Origin: Burkholderia sp. USMB20
GTDB taxonomy: Bacteria > Pseudomonadota > Gammaproteobacteria > Burkholderiales > Burkholderiaceae
Direction: 5' to 3'
DNA: 64,000 nt
Assembly: GCF_000949135.2 (NCBI RefSeq)
Contig: NZ_JTAN02000005.1
Location: forward strand, 248,001-312,000
Below, piece after piece: positions 1 to 10,698 of this stretch. Each line of letters starts with the position of its first letter. The first letter of the stretch is position 1. The translations under genes and the position numbers were made by a program. Below the pieces are notes generated by a model. It searched no databases and had not been told where the DNA came from. It worked only from the letters and a program-made list of their open reading frames with translations.

Positions 1-501
1 GACCGGCCGTTGCTCGAACTGACCGTCGAAGCGCGCTCCAGCGAGGAACTGCAGCAGCTGTTTTCCCGCGGTCAGCTCGACATCACGATTGCCGTCGTGC
101 CGAAAGCGCTGCCGCACGCGGAACTGCTCAGCAAGACCCATCCGGTGTGGGTCGCCGCGCGCACGTTCAAGTTCAATCCCGACGCGCCGCTGCCGATCGC
201 CGTGCAGCTGCAGGGATGTCCGTACCGCGACACCGCGCTGAACGCGCTGAAGAAGGCGAAGATCGCGCACCGGATGCTGCTCGAGAGCGCGAGCTCGCCG
301 GCGGTCGAGGCGTGCATCGCGAATGGCCTCGCGGTCGGCATCATCGAGCACGACCGCGTGTCCGGCAACCTGACGAGCAACGTCGCGGGGATCGCGCTGC
401 CGGATCTGCCGCCGCATCTGATCACGATCCTCACGGACGACAGCAATCGCGCCGCGCTGCATTTGCGCGACGTGCTGAAAAGTACGTTCAGGATCGGCTA
501 G
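1..501 (+). CDS. LysR-type regulator, C-terminal part (5' end outside window)
   Basis: The open frame runs from the first base to a stop at 499-501 and has no start in the window. The roughly 166 residues resemble the second half of a LysR substrate-binding domain: a hinge segment (ELTVEARSSEELQQLF), alternating strand/helix blocks, and the typical late block with VEACIANGLAVGI. The DNA-binding half lies upstream of the window. LysR proteins are cytoplasmic effector-responsive transcription factors; the effector cannot be told from this fragment. It converges on the liv operon across a short spacer holding two hairpins, so regulation of liv is not implied. Family confidence is high, specificity unknown. 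Confidence 0.85.
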   Translation, partial: DRPLLELTVEARSSEELQQLFSRGQLDITIAVVPKALPHAELLSKTHPVWVAARTFKFNPDAPLPIAVQLQGCPYRDTALNALKKAKIAHRMLLESASSPAVEACIANGLAVGIIEHDRVSGNLTSNVAGIALPDLPPHLITILTDDSNRAALHLRDVLKSTFRIG

Positions 502-511
502 GGAAAGAAGA

Positions 512-592
512 CAAGGCCGTGACCGGCCTTGCATGTGAAGCGACAACGCATGCGGCAAGCGCCGCCAGCCCATTGCAGGCCGGCGGCTTTCT
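512..592. terminator. Two hairpins between convergent lysR and livF
   Basis: The first is a perfect 8-bp stem CAAGGCCG / CGGCCTTG with a TGAC loop (512-531). The second pairs GCCGCCAGCC with GGCCGGCGGC (one mismatch, about 561-587) and is followed by TTTCTCT. It can act on the lysR transcript and, lacking a strong T-run in the other direction, more weakly on livF. Confidence 0.6.
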
Positions 593-596
593 CTCG

Positions 597-1297
<701 letters not shown>

Positions 1298-1298
<1 letters not shown>

Positions 1299-2071
1299 CA
1301 CTCTTCCCCCAGATACGCCTTGATCACGCGCGGGTCGTTGCGGACCGCTTCCGGCGTGCCGATCACGATCGGCCGGCCGTGCTCCATCACGAGGATGCGG
1401 TCCGACACGCCCATCACGAGGCTCATGTCGTGTTCGATCAGCAGCACCGACACGCCGAACTCGTGGCGCAGCTTGTCGATCAGGTGCTGCAGCTCGATCT
1501 TTTCCTGCGGGTTGAGACCAGCCGCCGGTTCGTCCAGCATCAACAGGCGCGGCTCGGTGATCATGCAGCGCGCGATCTCCAGGCGCCGCTGGTGCCCGTA
1601 CGACAGCGTGCCCGCCTGCCGGTTGGCGACCGACTTCAGCCCCATCCGGTCGAGCCACACGGCCGCGCGTTCGAGCGCTTCCTTCTCGGCGCGACGATAC
1701 GCGGGCGTCGAGAACAGGCCCGGCAACAGCCCCGACTTCACCTTGCGGTGCTGTGCGACCAGCAGGTTCTCGACCACCGTCAGCGACTTGAACAGGCGGA
1801 TGTTCTGGAACGTGCGCACGAGGCCCTTCAACGCGATCTGGTGGCTCGGCAGCCCCGCGATCGCGTGGCCGTCGAGCACGACGTCGCCGCCGGTCGGCTT
1901 GTAGAAGCCGCCGACGCAGTTGAACACCGTGGTCTTGCCCGCGCCGTTCGGCCCGATGATCGCGAACACCTCGTTGCGGCGCACGTCGAAATCGATGCCG
2001 TCCACCGCGAGCAACCCGCCGAAGCGCATCTGCAGCCCGGCGACCTTCAACAGTTCCGTATTCGCGCTCAT
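1298..2071 (-). CDS. livG: Branched-chain amino-acid ABC transporter ATPase LivG
   Basis: A 257-aa ATPase with Walker A at residues 40-47 (GPNGAGKT), signature LSYGHQRR, Walker B LLMLDEP and the LivG-type ending (VIKAYLGEE). The start at 2071 ([10 protein letters not shown]) gives an ATGA overlap with the livM stop at 2068; a longer frame to 2125 is only the overlap with livM. It works as a heterodimer with LivF on the cytoplasmic face of LivH/LivM. Translational coupling on both sides fits equal production of the two ATPases. Confidence 0.95.
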
Positions 2072-3339
2072 TGCGGCAGCTCCACGTGGGGACGGCTCGC
2101 GGGCAGCAGGCCCTGCGGACGCCACATCATCATCAACACCATCACCAGACCGAAGATCAGCATCCGGTACTCCGCGAAGCCGCGCGCGACTTCCGGCAGC
2201 ACGGTCAGCAGGATCGCCGCGAGGATCACGCCGAGCTGCGAGCCCATCCCGCCGAGCACGACGATCGCGAGGATCAGCGCCGACTCGATGAAGGTGAACG
2301 ATTCAGGATTCACGAGGCCCTGACGCGCCGCGAAGAACGCGCCGCCGATGCCCGCGAACGCCGCGCCGAGCGTGAACGCCGACAGCTTGATGCGCGTCGG
2401 GTTGAGACCCAGCGAGCGGCAGGCGATCTCGTCGTCGCGCAGCGCTTCCCACGCGCGGCCCATCGGCATGCGGATCAGGCGGCTCGTCACGAACAGCGTG
2501 AAGCCGACCAGCACCAGCGCGATCAGGTACAGGAAGATCACCATGTGCTCGCCGCTGTATTCCAGCCCGATCAGTTCATGGAAGGTCTTCGCGCCTTCGA
2601 CGCTCGCCGAGCGCGCCATCTCGAAGCCGAACACCGTCGGCTTCGGAATGCTCGAGATGCCGTCCGGGCCGCCGGTGAGGCTCGTCAGGTTGTTCGCGAG
2701 CAGGCGGATGATTTCGCCGAAGCCGAGCGTGACAATCGCGAGATAGTCGCCGCGCAGACGCAGCACCGGGAAGCCGAGCAGGAAGCCGAACGTCGCCGCG
2801 GCGATCGCCGCGATCGGCAGGCACTCCCAGAACGACAGCCCGAAATACTGGTTCAGCATCGCGTACGTATAGCCGCCGACCGCGTAGAACCCGACATAGC
2901 CGAGATCCAGCAGCCCCGCGAAACCGACCACGATGTTCAGCCCGAGGCCGAGGATCACGTAGATCAGCGCGAGCGTCGCGACGTCTACCGCGCCGCGCGA
3001 ACCGAAGAACGGCCACACGAGCCCGACCGCGAGCAGCACCCAGATGATCGCGCGCTGCTGCTGCGCGCCCATCGCGGGCATCGCCGGCAGCTTCACCGCC
3101 GATTTCGCGCGCACGAGCCACGGCTTGAACAGCTGGAACAGGAACACGGCCGCGACCGCGATCCACACCGGACGCCAGTGCGGCGTGAGCACCACCTGAT
3201 AGCCGTCGAGCTTCAGCTGCAGGCCGAGCACCGGAATCGTGAGGATCGCCGTCAGCAGCGCGGCGGCCGCGGCATTCTTCAGCGCCTGGCCGACCGACGC
3301 GTCGGCGGCCGGGCGGCGAACGGAAATGACTTGACTCAT
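2068..3339 (-). CDS. livM: Branched-chain amino-acid ABC transporter permease LivM
   Basis: A 423-aa inner-membrane permease. It has many hydrophobic segments, and the central block [27 protein letters not shown] is diagnostic of LivM. Compared with short LivM proteins it has about 100 extra N-terminal residues including two hydrophobic stretches, as in E. coli LivM. The start at 3339 ([10 protein letters not shown]) is preceded by GGGAGA at good spacing; the frame upstream of it reads arginine-rich shadow inside livH. It pairs with LivH to form the channel and sits 11 bases downstream of it. Confidence 0.95.
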   Translation of the reverse strand: MSQVISVRRPAADASVGQALKNAAAAALLTAILTIPVLGLQLKLDGYQVVLTPHWRPVWIAVAAVFLFQLFKPWLVRAKSAVKLPAMPAMGAQQQRAIIWVLLAVGLVWPFFGSRGAVDVATLALIYVILGLGLNIVVGFAGLLDLGYVGFYAVGGYTYAMLNQYFGLSFWECLPIAAIAAATFGFLLGFPVLRLRGDYLAIVTLGFGEIIRLLANNLTSLTGGPDGISSIPKPTVFGFEMARSASVEGAKTFHELIGLEYSGEHMVIFLYLIALVLVGFTLFVTSRLIRMPMGRAWEALRDDEIACRSLGLNPTRIKLSAFTLGAAFAGIGGAFFAARQGLVNPESFTFIESALILAIVVLGGMGSQLGVILAAILLTVLPEVARGFAEYRMLIFGLVMVLMMMWRPQGLLPASRPHVELPQ

Positions 3340-3350
3340 CTGCGTCTCCC

Positions 3351-4277
<927 letters not shown>

Positions 4278-4409
4278 GTGCGGGAAGCTCCCGTTGGCGC
4301 TGGGTCGCGTGCCGTCGCCGGATCACGGCGGTCGGCCGCGCGCAACGCACGGTGTCGTCTCGGGCCGCCCGTCGGCCGCGCAATGCGGTCATGCGCGGCG
4401 CGAATGCAC

Positions 4410-4443
4410 GCCCGCCCCGTCCGGGTCTCGGACAGGGCGGACG
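4410..4443. promoter_or_regulatory. Stem-loop between livJ and livH
   Basis: A GC-rich inverted repeat with core GTCCG-GGTCT-CGGAC, extended by CGCCC/GGGCG arms with one mismatch. No T-run follows, so it more likely stabilises the livJ mRNA 3' end or attenuates read-through than stops transcription fully. Confidence 0.5.
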
Positions 4444-4462
4444 CGCGGGCGGGTACGCCGGA

Positions 4463-5581
4463 TTACTTGGCGGCGGTCTTCGTCGCGTCCTTGTGCCATG
4501 TGTAGACGACGAACTTGAACGCCTTCAGGTCGCCCTGGGCGTCATACGCGACCTTGCCGATCGGCGTGTCGAACGTCGTCTTGTGCATGTACGCGGCGAC
4601 CTTCGTCGGGTCGGTCGTCTTCGCGCCGGCGATCGCGTCGGCGATGATCTTCACCGCTGCGTACGACGGCATCTGGAACGGGCCGTTCGGGTCGCGCTTC
4701 TTGTCCGCGAACGCCTTCACGAGCGCCGCGTTGGCCGGGTCGGCCGAGAAGTCGGCCGGCAGCGTGACGAGCATGCCTTCCGAAGCCGGGCCGGCGATCG
4801 CCGTCACGTCCTTGTTGCCCACGCCTTCGGGGCCCATGAACGTCGCCTTCACGCCCTGCTCGCGCGCCTGGCGCATCAGCAGGCCCATTTCCGGGTGATA
4901 GCCGCCGAAGTAGACGAAGTCGACGCCTTGCGACTTCAGCTTCGTGATGATCGCCGAGTAGTCCGAATCGCCGGCGTTGATGCCTTCGAACAGCACGACC
5001 GGGATCTTCGCGCCTTCGAGGTCCTTCTTCACCGACGACGCGATGCCCTGGCCGTACGACTGCTTGTCGTGCAGAATCGCGACCTTCTTCGGCTTCACGT
5101 TGTTGATGATGTAGTGCGCGGCGGCCGGGCCTTGCTGGTCGTCACGGCCGATCGTGCGGAAGATGAAGTGGCGCTTCTTGCCTTCCGTCAGCTGCGGCGC
5201 GGTGGCCGACGGCGTGACCATCACGATGCCTTCGTTCTCGTAGATGTCGGAGGCGGGGATCGTCGAACCCGAGCACACGTGGCCGATCACGTACTTGATC
5301 TTCTGGCTGACGATCTTGTTGGCGACGGCGACGGCCTGCTTCGGTTCGCATGCGTCGTCCATCTGCACGACTTCGAACTTGTTGCCGCCCGCGCCGCCTG
5401 CCGCGTTGATCTGTTCGATCGCGGTCAGCGCGCCGGCCTTCACCATGTCGCCGTATTGGGCGACCGAGCCGCTCATCGGACCAGCGATGGCGATCTTCAC
5501 GGTTTCCGCTTGCGCGGCGGCGGCGCCGGCGGCGAACAGCACGGCGGCGACGGAAATGGACGTAAGACGGGACAGCGTCAT
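4463..5581 (-). CDS. livJ: Periplasmic branched-chain amino-acid binding protein (LivJ/LivK type)
   Basis: A 372-aa type-I periplasmic binding protein. Residues 1-25 form a Sec signal peptide ending in AQA; the mature start ETVKIAIAGPMSGSVAQYGDMVKAGALTAIEQINAAGG is typical of Leu/Ile/Val-binding proteins. A pair of cysteines (DDACEPK and GHVCSGS) fits the conserved disulfide of the first lobe. It is the first gene of the liv operon and delivers substrate to LivHM. Exact ligand (Leu/Ile/Val, amide or urea-like) is not decided by sequence, but amino acid is most likely. Confidence 0.93.
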   Translation of the reverse strand: MTLSRLTSISVAAVLFAAGAAAAQAETVKIAIAGPMSGSVAQYGDMVKAGALTAIEQINAAGGAGGNKFEVVQMDDACEPKQAVAVANKIVSQKIKYVIGHVCSGSTIPASDIYENEGIVMVTPSATAPQLTEGKKRHFIFRTIGRDDQQGPAAAHYIINNVKPKKVAILHDKQSYGQGIASSVKKDLEGAKIPVVLFEGINAGDSDYSAIITKLKSQGVDFVYFGGYHPEMGLLMRQAREQGVKATFMGPEGVGNKDVTAIAGPASEGMLVTLPADFSADPANAALVKAFADKKRDPNGPFQMPSYAAVKIIADAIAGAKTTDPTKVAAYMHKTTFDTPIGKVAYDAQGDLKAFKFVVYTWHKDATKTAAK

Positions 5582-6394
5582 CTGGGAGCTCCTCGATGTT
5601 GTTTAGTCATACGGGCAAAGGCGGCATGACTTGCGCAATCGAACAGCACCCGGGGCGAGGACATGGGACACGCCCGAGACACATGAAGACGGACCTGCGG
5701 ATGAATGTTGCGTAGCGGGGCCCGGCTCTTGCAGTCCCCCAAGGGGGACGTCTGGTTCGGAAAGACATCGTGATGCGTCTTGCATTGCGCAAGCGTTTCG
5801 CCTGCCCCGCTTGCCAACTGCTTGTTCGGAGGGATGGTCCGACAGCCGTTGGCAAGGCAGTCGAAATTATATGGGGGTTTTTAAATCGTCTGTCAAAAAT
5901 GCCGCTTCTATGAGGGAAAACACGGAGAAACTGGGCTGGGGAGAGGTGGCGATTTGGGAGCAACTCGGGCGGGTGGAGAACGTTTGCGGTGGGTGCAATT
6001 GGGTTGCGATTTTGGGTCTGGTTGTGGGGTTGTGGCTTGATGGGTGGGGGTTTGCGGCGATTTGTGGTTGTGGATCGTGCGATTTTTTGTTTTTGGGGGT
6101 CGGTGCTTTTTAAATCAATCGACTGAGGATTGCGTTGGCGTGTACCGAGGTGGGGCGGTGTGTTGGATCGGCAAATCCTTCCATATGCTGACGTTTACGG
6201 CATATACGAAAGCTTTTTGTTATTTTTATGAAATAATGCGAACTCTCCTCTGCAATCCAGCCAGCCTTCCCGCGAACCGCGCCCGCCGCGCTTCGCCGTC
6301 GCTTCAGGGCCGCTTCAACGCCCGTCCGCCGTTCAGTCTCGCCAGCCAGTGATCTGCCGTTTTTTCAATGCACATCACCTGCTTCGGATCGCAT
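5582..6394. other. Gene-free stretch: liv leader and left edge of island
   Basis: No convincing gene. The part next to livJ (5582-5860) is GC-rich and holds the liv promoter/leader, with a palindrome at 5734-5749. From about 5870 composition changes sharply: the + strand becomes G/T-rich (5930-6110), then A/T-rich (6170-6245, e.g. TTTTTGTTATTTTTATG), which may contain the promoter of the next gene. Short frames here have no codon bias. Confidence 0.6.
5734..5749. repeat. Short perfect palindrome in liv leader
   Basis: GTCCCCC-AA-GGGGGAC, 7-bp arms. It lies about 150 bases upstream of the livJ start and could be an operator or an RNA hairpin. Confidence 0.5.
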
Positions 6395-7012
6395 ATGAAT
6401 CATCCCTTCCGTCTTTCTTCCGCCGCCGCGCTTGCTTGTGCGCTTTCTGTTTCTACCGTCGACGCCTCGGGCCGCGATTCGCTGGTCGATCGCTCGGGCG
6501 GTGCCAACGTGTTTCGTTCGGAACGTCAGGCCGTGGCTCGCGATGATGGGCGCTCGGCACGCGCAACCCGACGCGTAAAGTACGCTGCGCCGGCTGAACG
6601 CAGCCCGTTCGATACGCCTGATACGCGGCCGGTGCGGGTGTCAGGCGATACGCTCGAATCGCAAACTCCGTCGGTACACGAATCCGATTTTGTATTGCCC
6701 GCGAATCGCGTTGCGCTCGGCGCGGGTGGGAGCGACAGCCTCGGGCGCGCTTTGCCCGGATATGAACAGCGTGCGCAGAACTGGAACGAATACCTGCGGG
6801 CAAATGGATCGCGACGTGTCGGCAGCGGCGGCTCGTATGCGCCAACGCGGGCTTACGATGCCGCGCGCGGGCCGCACGGTACGCCGAATCCGTTTGATCC
6901 ATCGGTACCGCAACCGGAGACCCGGACGTTCTACGACAACGGCGCCGGTACGCATTGCACGGCTACAGGTGGTGCGGGAACGTCGCGGTCGTCGTGCAAT
7001 ATTGCCTGGTGA
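6395..7012 (+). CDS. Putative secreted protein of unknown function
   Basis: A 205-aa protein starting MNHPFRLSSAAALACALSVSTVDASG, a plausible Sec signal peptide (basic n-region, alanine-rich core). An earlier ATG at 6368 would add nine residues. The rest is hydrophilic, rich in Ser, Gly, Arg and Pro, with no recognisable domain. Two cysteines near the end (HCTATGG, SSCNIAW) could form a disulfide. No clear ribosome binding site. It stands alone at the left end of the island, upstream of and convergent with symE. It could be a surface or cell-envelope protein; function not recognised. Confidence 0.55.
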   Translation: MNHPFRLSSAAALACALSVSTVDASGRDSLVDRSGGANVFRSERQAVARDDGRSARATRRVKYAAPAERSPFDTPDTRPVRVSGDTLESQTPSVHESDFVLPANRVALGAGGSDSLGRALPGYEQRAQNWNEYLRANGSRRVGSGGSYAPTRAYDAARGPHGTPNPFDPSVPQPETRTFYDNGAGTHCTATGGAGTSRSSCNIAW

Positions 7013-7102
7013 TGCATTGGGGCGGCTGATAGCGGCTACCCTGCCTTGCCCGGCGCGCTGCGCGACGTCGCGCAGCGCGGCCGCGTCTTGCGGCGTTGCC
7101 TT

Positions 7103-7321
7103 TTACAGTTTCGTGATGATCAGCCTGCCAGGCTCAATATCAATCCGTGCCTTCTGGCCGGGTACGAAACACGCATCTTCGATCAGCCACATTCCACCAA
7201 TCTTCATGTACGGGTAGAACTTCTCCGGCTTGATGTCCGTTTTCGGGGTACCCCACATTTCCTGGATCGTGACGAAACGTTCCGTCTTCGGTGGTCGTGC
7301 TTTATGATTCGGCTTAGCCAT
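7103..7321 (-). CDS. symE: SymE-like toxin family protein
   Basis: A 72-aa basic protein. The C-terminal half YPYMKIGGMWLIEDACFVPGQKARIDIEPGRLIITKL matches the SymE pattern (a hydrophobic G-x-WL motif, then an F-x-x-G-x-x-x-x-I block and a G-x-L-x-I end). SymE of E. coli is an SOS-induced AbrB-fold toxin controlled by the antisense RNA SymR. The ATG at 7321 has AGGAG six bases upstream, which decides it over the TTG at 7327. I saw no LexA-like box in the 100 bases upstream and cannot identify a SymR-like RNA by eye. Toxicity here is an inference from family. Confidence 0.75.
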   Translation of the reverse strand: MAKPNHKARPPKTERFVTIQEMWGTPKTDIKPEKFYPYMKIGGMWLIEDACFVPGQKARIDIEPGRLIITKL

Positions 7322-8043
7322 GGGCAACTCCTGATAAGTTGGCTGTGGTTAGCGGGTCGTGAGTGTTGGTAGCACTTGCGGCCCGCGCTCGTTTACTGCG
7401 GCGTTTTTTGTGGTTGGGATTCCTCCTTTGTTTTTGCCCCGATGAAAGCAATGTTTCGATAGGGCCTACCGGTTACGTTGCGTCCATTCGCGCGCGCGAT
7501 GCCCGCGCGATCATCATTGGACATTGCCTATTAGACCATCGTTAACGCTCAATATTTTCGGCTTGTGCGAACGTTAGCCGTTAGGCATAGGTACGAAATT
7601 TCGCCTGCGTGCGTAGCGCCATTGCATGCGAAGATGCGGAAGGAAAAGCTAATCGACGCGGACGCCGATCGGCCTCGGACGCGATCATTCGAAACAGTTG
7701 GAATGAATTGGCTTCACTCACGGTACGGGCACAGTTCGATACAGAAGCGACTGCTGCTCCGTCTCTTCCAACTGCCCCGACATGAAGAAGTTTCTCGCTG
7801 GAAACGTTCTTTTTCTACACCTTCTACAGGCTGCAATCGGCCCTGAGTCGTCATCCGCTTGCCGTCGCGAATGGCTCGCCAAAGCAACTCTTCCATATCA
7901 TACGAGCACGCGATCCAACTAGGTACCGACAAACGCCACCTCAATCTCGTACTCGTTCCGGACATGTCTCTAGATACCAGCAAAACTGATATACACAACC
8001 AACTATTGAACAGTACGTCGCGACCCGGATGCGTGTAATTTCG
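7322..8043. other. Gene-poor spacer in island
   Basis: About 720 bases without a supported gene. The symE promoter must lie at its left end. Frames at 7565-7846 (+) and 7714-7998 (-) lack codon bias, good starts and recognisable content. Base composition is near 50% GC, well below the flanking core. Confidence 0.55.
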
Positions 8044-8541
8044 CTACAAATAACTCGTCGTAAACGATGCGAAAATCGCCGAAACACCATCTTGAAAATC
8101 GCCGGGAGCTTTGGGAGAAAGAAGTACGAACACGTCGGTGCGCGAGAAAAGCAAGCTGGTGCGGTACTGTTCTATCCTCGCAACGACATCATATCTATGT
8201 GGTAGATTCCCCGGCTCGTTTGGTCCCGGCCGTGTTCCGACTGAAAATCCCGCGGCGCGAAGAATAACTTCGGCGTCGTCAAATGAGCTTCCGAGCGGAA
8301 TGTAGCGAACTGCGAGCCAAGTAATGTCCCCGGCTTTATCTATCTCTTGGGTCGAGCCGCTTTGGGGAACCTTCTGATACGCCTTGTCGATTTCAATGCG
8401 AAATCTTTTTCCCAGTACTTCGAGATCTTGCCGAGGGGATGCGTGCGACGCCCAAGGTACGAGCGCAAGATAAAGCGGCACCCATAATCCCGCGCGTATC
8501 GCGGTACGTCGTTGGGAGGCCAGCTTCCGACTTTTTGCCAT
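8044..8541 (-). CDS. Putative exported protein of unknown function
   Basis: A 165-aa protein. The start at 8541 (MAKSRKLASQ) is fixed by a strong GGAGGT five to six bases upstream; the frame itself reaches 8577. Residues about 12-36 (IRAGLWVPLYLALVPWASHAS) form a signal peptide or anchor. The mature part has no cysteine and no recognised motif; it contains a stretch (SSFDDAEVILRAAGF) seen in small lipoprotein-like proteins of proteobacteria. It diverges from the 603-aa nuclease-like gene with a 345-base gap. Function unknown. Confidence 0.65.
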   Translation of the reverse strand: MAKSRKLASQRRTAIRAGLWVPLYLALVPWASHASPRQDLEVLGKRFRIEIDKAYQKVPQSGSTQEIDKAGDITWLAVRYIPLGSSFDDAEVILRAAGFSVGTRPGPNEPGNLPHRYDVVARIEQYRTSLLFSRTDVFVLLSPKAPGDFQDGVSAIFASFTTSYL

Positions 8542-8748
8542 TGCCACCTCCGATTCGCGGGACCAGTTACATCGCAACGAGGATGGTTCTCACCGGAACA
8601 TCGCGGGCGATTGGGTTGGAGCATGCGTCCGTGGAGCCCTATCTAGCCCCAACTATTGGAAGACCGCTTCTGGCCGAACCGGGCCAACCGCCCCCTCCGG
8701 ACATCGCCCACCGCACGACCGGCGGCTGAACGCGACCCTGAGCCGCCG

Positions 8749-8782
8749 TTTGTAAGCGGTCGTCGCAACGACCGCTTACAAA
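8749..8782. repeat. Perfect 15-bp inverted repeat with 4-base loop
   Basis: Arms TTTGTAAGCGGTCGT (8749-8763) and ACGACCGCTTACAAA (8768-8782) around CGCA. It lies between two divergent genes, 105 bases before the ATG at 8887, so it is not in terminator position for either. It may be an operator, a structured leader or the scar of a small repeat element. Confidence 0.85.
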
Positions 8783-8886
8783 ATACATCCGTCCCTCGTC
8801 GTAACGATTCGACCCGGGATTAGTGAGCCATAATAGTCGCCCGACAGCGGCGCATAGTGCGCTTCAACCAACCGAACGACGAAAAA

Positions 8887-10698
8887 ATGGCGCTCCCTGC
8901 TTGGACGAAACGAACCTCTGACACCGCCAAACCAGCTCGTACCGCACGTCCAGCGGCAGAATCGGCGGGATCCAGCACGCTCGCGGCCAAGCCGCAAAAA
9001 TTCAATCACCCAAAGATTCTGCTTCTGGACGTTGATTCAGAGGTTGGGGATACGCTGCGTGAGAATTGGGCGAATGTCACGACCGCTTCCCTGGGCACCC
9101 CGTATCGCGTGGAGGTGAGCGCTGGGTTCCTTCCGGTCATACAACACGACGAACTCAATGGGCATGAAGAAGTCGACATCGTTGTTGCGGATCTATCCAT
9201 GGACGACATGGACACTCATCCTAATGGCGAACCACATCGCCCTAAAGGTGAGCTCGATTTATGGGCGAAGTGCGACATGGGCTTTATCGATGCTCGGGTC
9301 CGTACAGTCTTGCAAGAATTCCCTGCGTTCGACCGCGTACTGGACAACGGTGGCATTTTTGTGGTGTTCGCGACCCGGCGCATCCCGCTGACCTTTGTGA
9401 TGGCACGCTCGACGCCCTACGGATTTAACCAAGAACGTCAGGTTAATAGGGACGTGTGGGGCATCACGTCTGAACTTAACGACATGCGCGTCAAAGAGGA
9501 CGCAGGCGAAGAAATCCGGGTCGTCGATACATCATCCGTTGGCGCAGTGCTCGCGAAGCACTTGGATATGGCTCGGTTCGACTGCACCTTGGTGGGAGGG
9601 TACAGGGAAGAAGACGAATGGCAACCGCTGGCCGTGAACAAATACGGTCATGCAGTTGGTTTGATGCGCCGGCGTGGAAAGGGATTAACGATTGTATTAC
9701 CGCAGATAGCGCGGAAGGCCGCGTTTCTTCGAGAGTTGATGGCGACTGCGTTACCAGAACTATCGCCGCATCTCTTTCCTGAGATTGAGCGCGGGAGTTG
9801 GACTAATCGGATCGAATATGAACTACCGCGCATAGCTGAATTGCAGTCGGAGCAGGCCCGTATTGCTGCGGAAGCCAAGGCAGCGATCGCGCGGCTTGAC
9901 AGCGATATCGAGGCGGAGCGTGCGACGAATGGCTGGTTACACGACTTGCTGACGGGAACGGGCGACTCGCTAGTGATGGCGATAAAGAGAGCGCTTGGCG
10001 AAATCGGCTTTGAGCGTGTGATAGACGTCGATGAAATCCGGGATCAGGAAGGCAAAAGCCGGCGCGAAGATCTGCGTATCGAGGATCGGAGCCCATTGCT
10101 GATCATCGACATCAAGGGCATTGGTGGGTACCCAACCGACGAAGACGCGACGCAGGCGAACAAGCACGCCTTCATTAACACGAAAGAACTGGGTAGGACG
10201 GATGTGCAGGGACTTGCAATTGTCAACCATCAGCGACACCTGCCGCCCCTCGATCGTGAGAACAAAATGCCATTTCGGCAGGAACTGCTGGACGTCGCGG
10301 GCGAAACGAGTCTCGGCTTGATGACGGCGTTCGATCTGTACCGTCTGGTCGTCAACATGCGCAAACACGGATGGTCCGCGGAGCAAGTGATGGCGGTTTT
10401 CTACAGCCAACAACGTATCGAGGCTGTGCCGGCACACTATCGGTATATTGGCACGGTCGCGAAAGCCATGACGGGGAAATTTGGCGTTGTCATTTCGGAG
10501 AACAGCATCGCGGTCGGCGATCGGATAGCGGTGGAGGGGCCAATCTATTTCGATGAAGCCGACGTAGAATCTATCCAAATCAAAGGGAGTGCCGTGGAGC
10601 GTGCGCAGGAGGGCGACCCGGCTGGTTTCCTGTGGCCAGAAGGTAACGCAAGAATCCGGGAGGGCATGCGCGTATTTGCGATACCGAAGTCAACTTGA
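8887..10698 (+). CDS. Coiled-coil / PD-(D/E)XK nuclease-like / EF-Tu-domain-2-like fusion protein
   Basis: A 603-aa soluble protein. After a low-complexity leader (1-40) comes an alpha/beta region (about 43-300) with Rossmann-like strands (KILLLDVD, VDIVVADLS, GGIFVVFATRR, KGLTIVLPQ). A charged coiled coil follows (about 314-347). Residues 350-450 look like a restriction-endonuclease fold: RREDLRI gives E394/D395 and LLIIDIKG gives D408-x-K410. The end (519-600: YIGTVAK, FGVVISENSIAVGDRIAVEG, VESIQIKGSAVERAQEGDPAGF, IREGMRVFAIP) closely follows the translation-factor domain-2 beta-barrel pattern. The ATG at 8887 is preferred; a GTG at 8857 is possible and neither has a clear ribosome site. 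It sits among other nuclease and HEPN genes, suggesting nucleic-acid-directed defence. This is inference. Confidence 0.7.
   Translation: MALPAWTKRTSDTAKPARTARPAAESAGSSTLAAKPQKFNHPKILLLDVDSEVGDTLRENWANVTTASLGTPYRVEVSAGFLPVIQHDELNGHEEVDIVVADLSMDDMDTHPNGEPHRPKGELDLWAKCDMGFIDARVRTVLQEFPAFDRVLDNGGIFVVFATRRIPLTFVMARSTPYGFNQERQVNRDVWGITSELNDMRVKEDAGEEIRVVDTSSVGAVLAKHLDMARFDCTLVGGYREEDEWQPLAVNKYGHAVGLMRRRGKGLTIVLPQIARKAAFLRELMATALPELSPHLFPEIERGSWTNRIEYELPRIAELQSEQARIAAEAKAAIARLDSDIEAERATNGWLHDLLTGTGDSLVMAIKRALGEIGFERVIDVDEIRDQEGKSRREDLRIEDRSPLLIIDIKGIGGYPTDEDATQANKHAFINTKELGRTDVQGLAIVNHQRHLPPLDRENKMPFRQELLDVAGETSLGLMTAFDLYRLVVNMRKHGWSAEQVMAVFYSQQRIEAVPAHYRYIGTVAKAMTGKFGVVISENSIAVGDRIAVEGPIYFDEADVESIQIKGSAVERAQEGDPAGFLWPEGNARIREGMRVFAIPKST

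Noticed and set aside
5607-6113. Short frames on both strands between livJ and the island
   Set aside because: No codon bias, no plausible starts, and they run through a composition break.
7540-7600. GTTAGGC and similar words suggesting integron attC sites (also 11380, 13062, 19260)
   Set aside because: They are not paired with opposite cores at attC spacing, one lies inside a gene, gene orientations are mixed and no integron integrase is present.
7714-7998. 94-codon minus frame in the symE spacer
   Set aside because: No recognisable motif or start signal; could not be supported as a gene.
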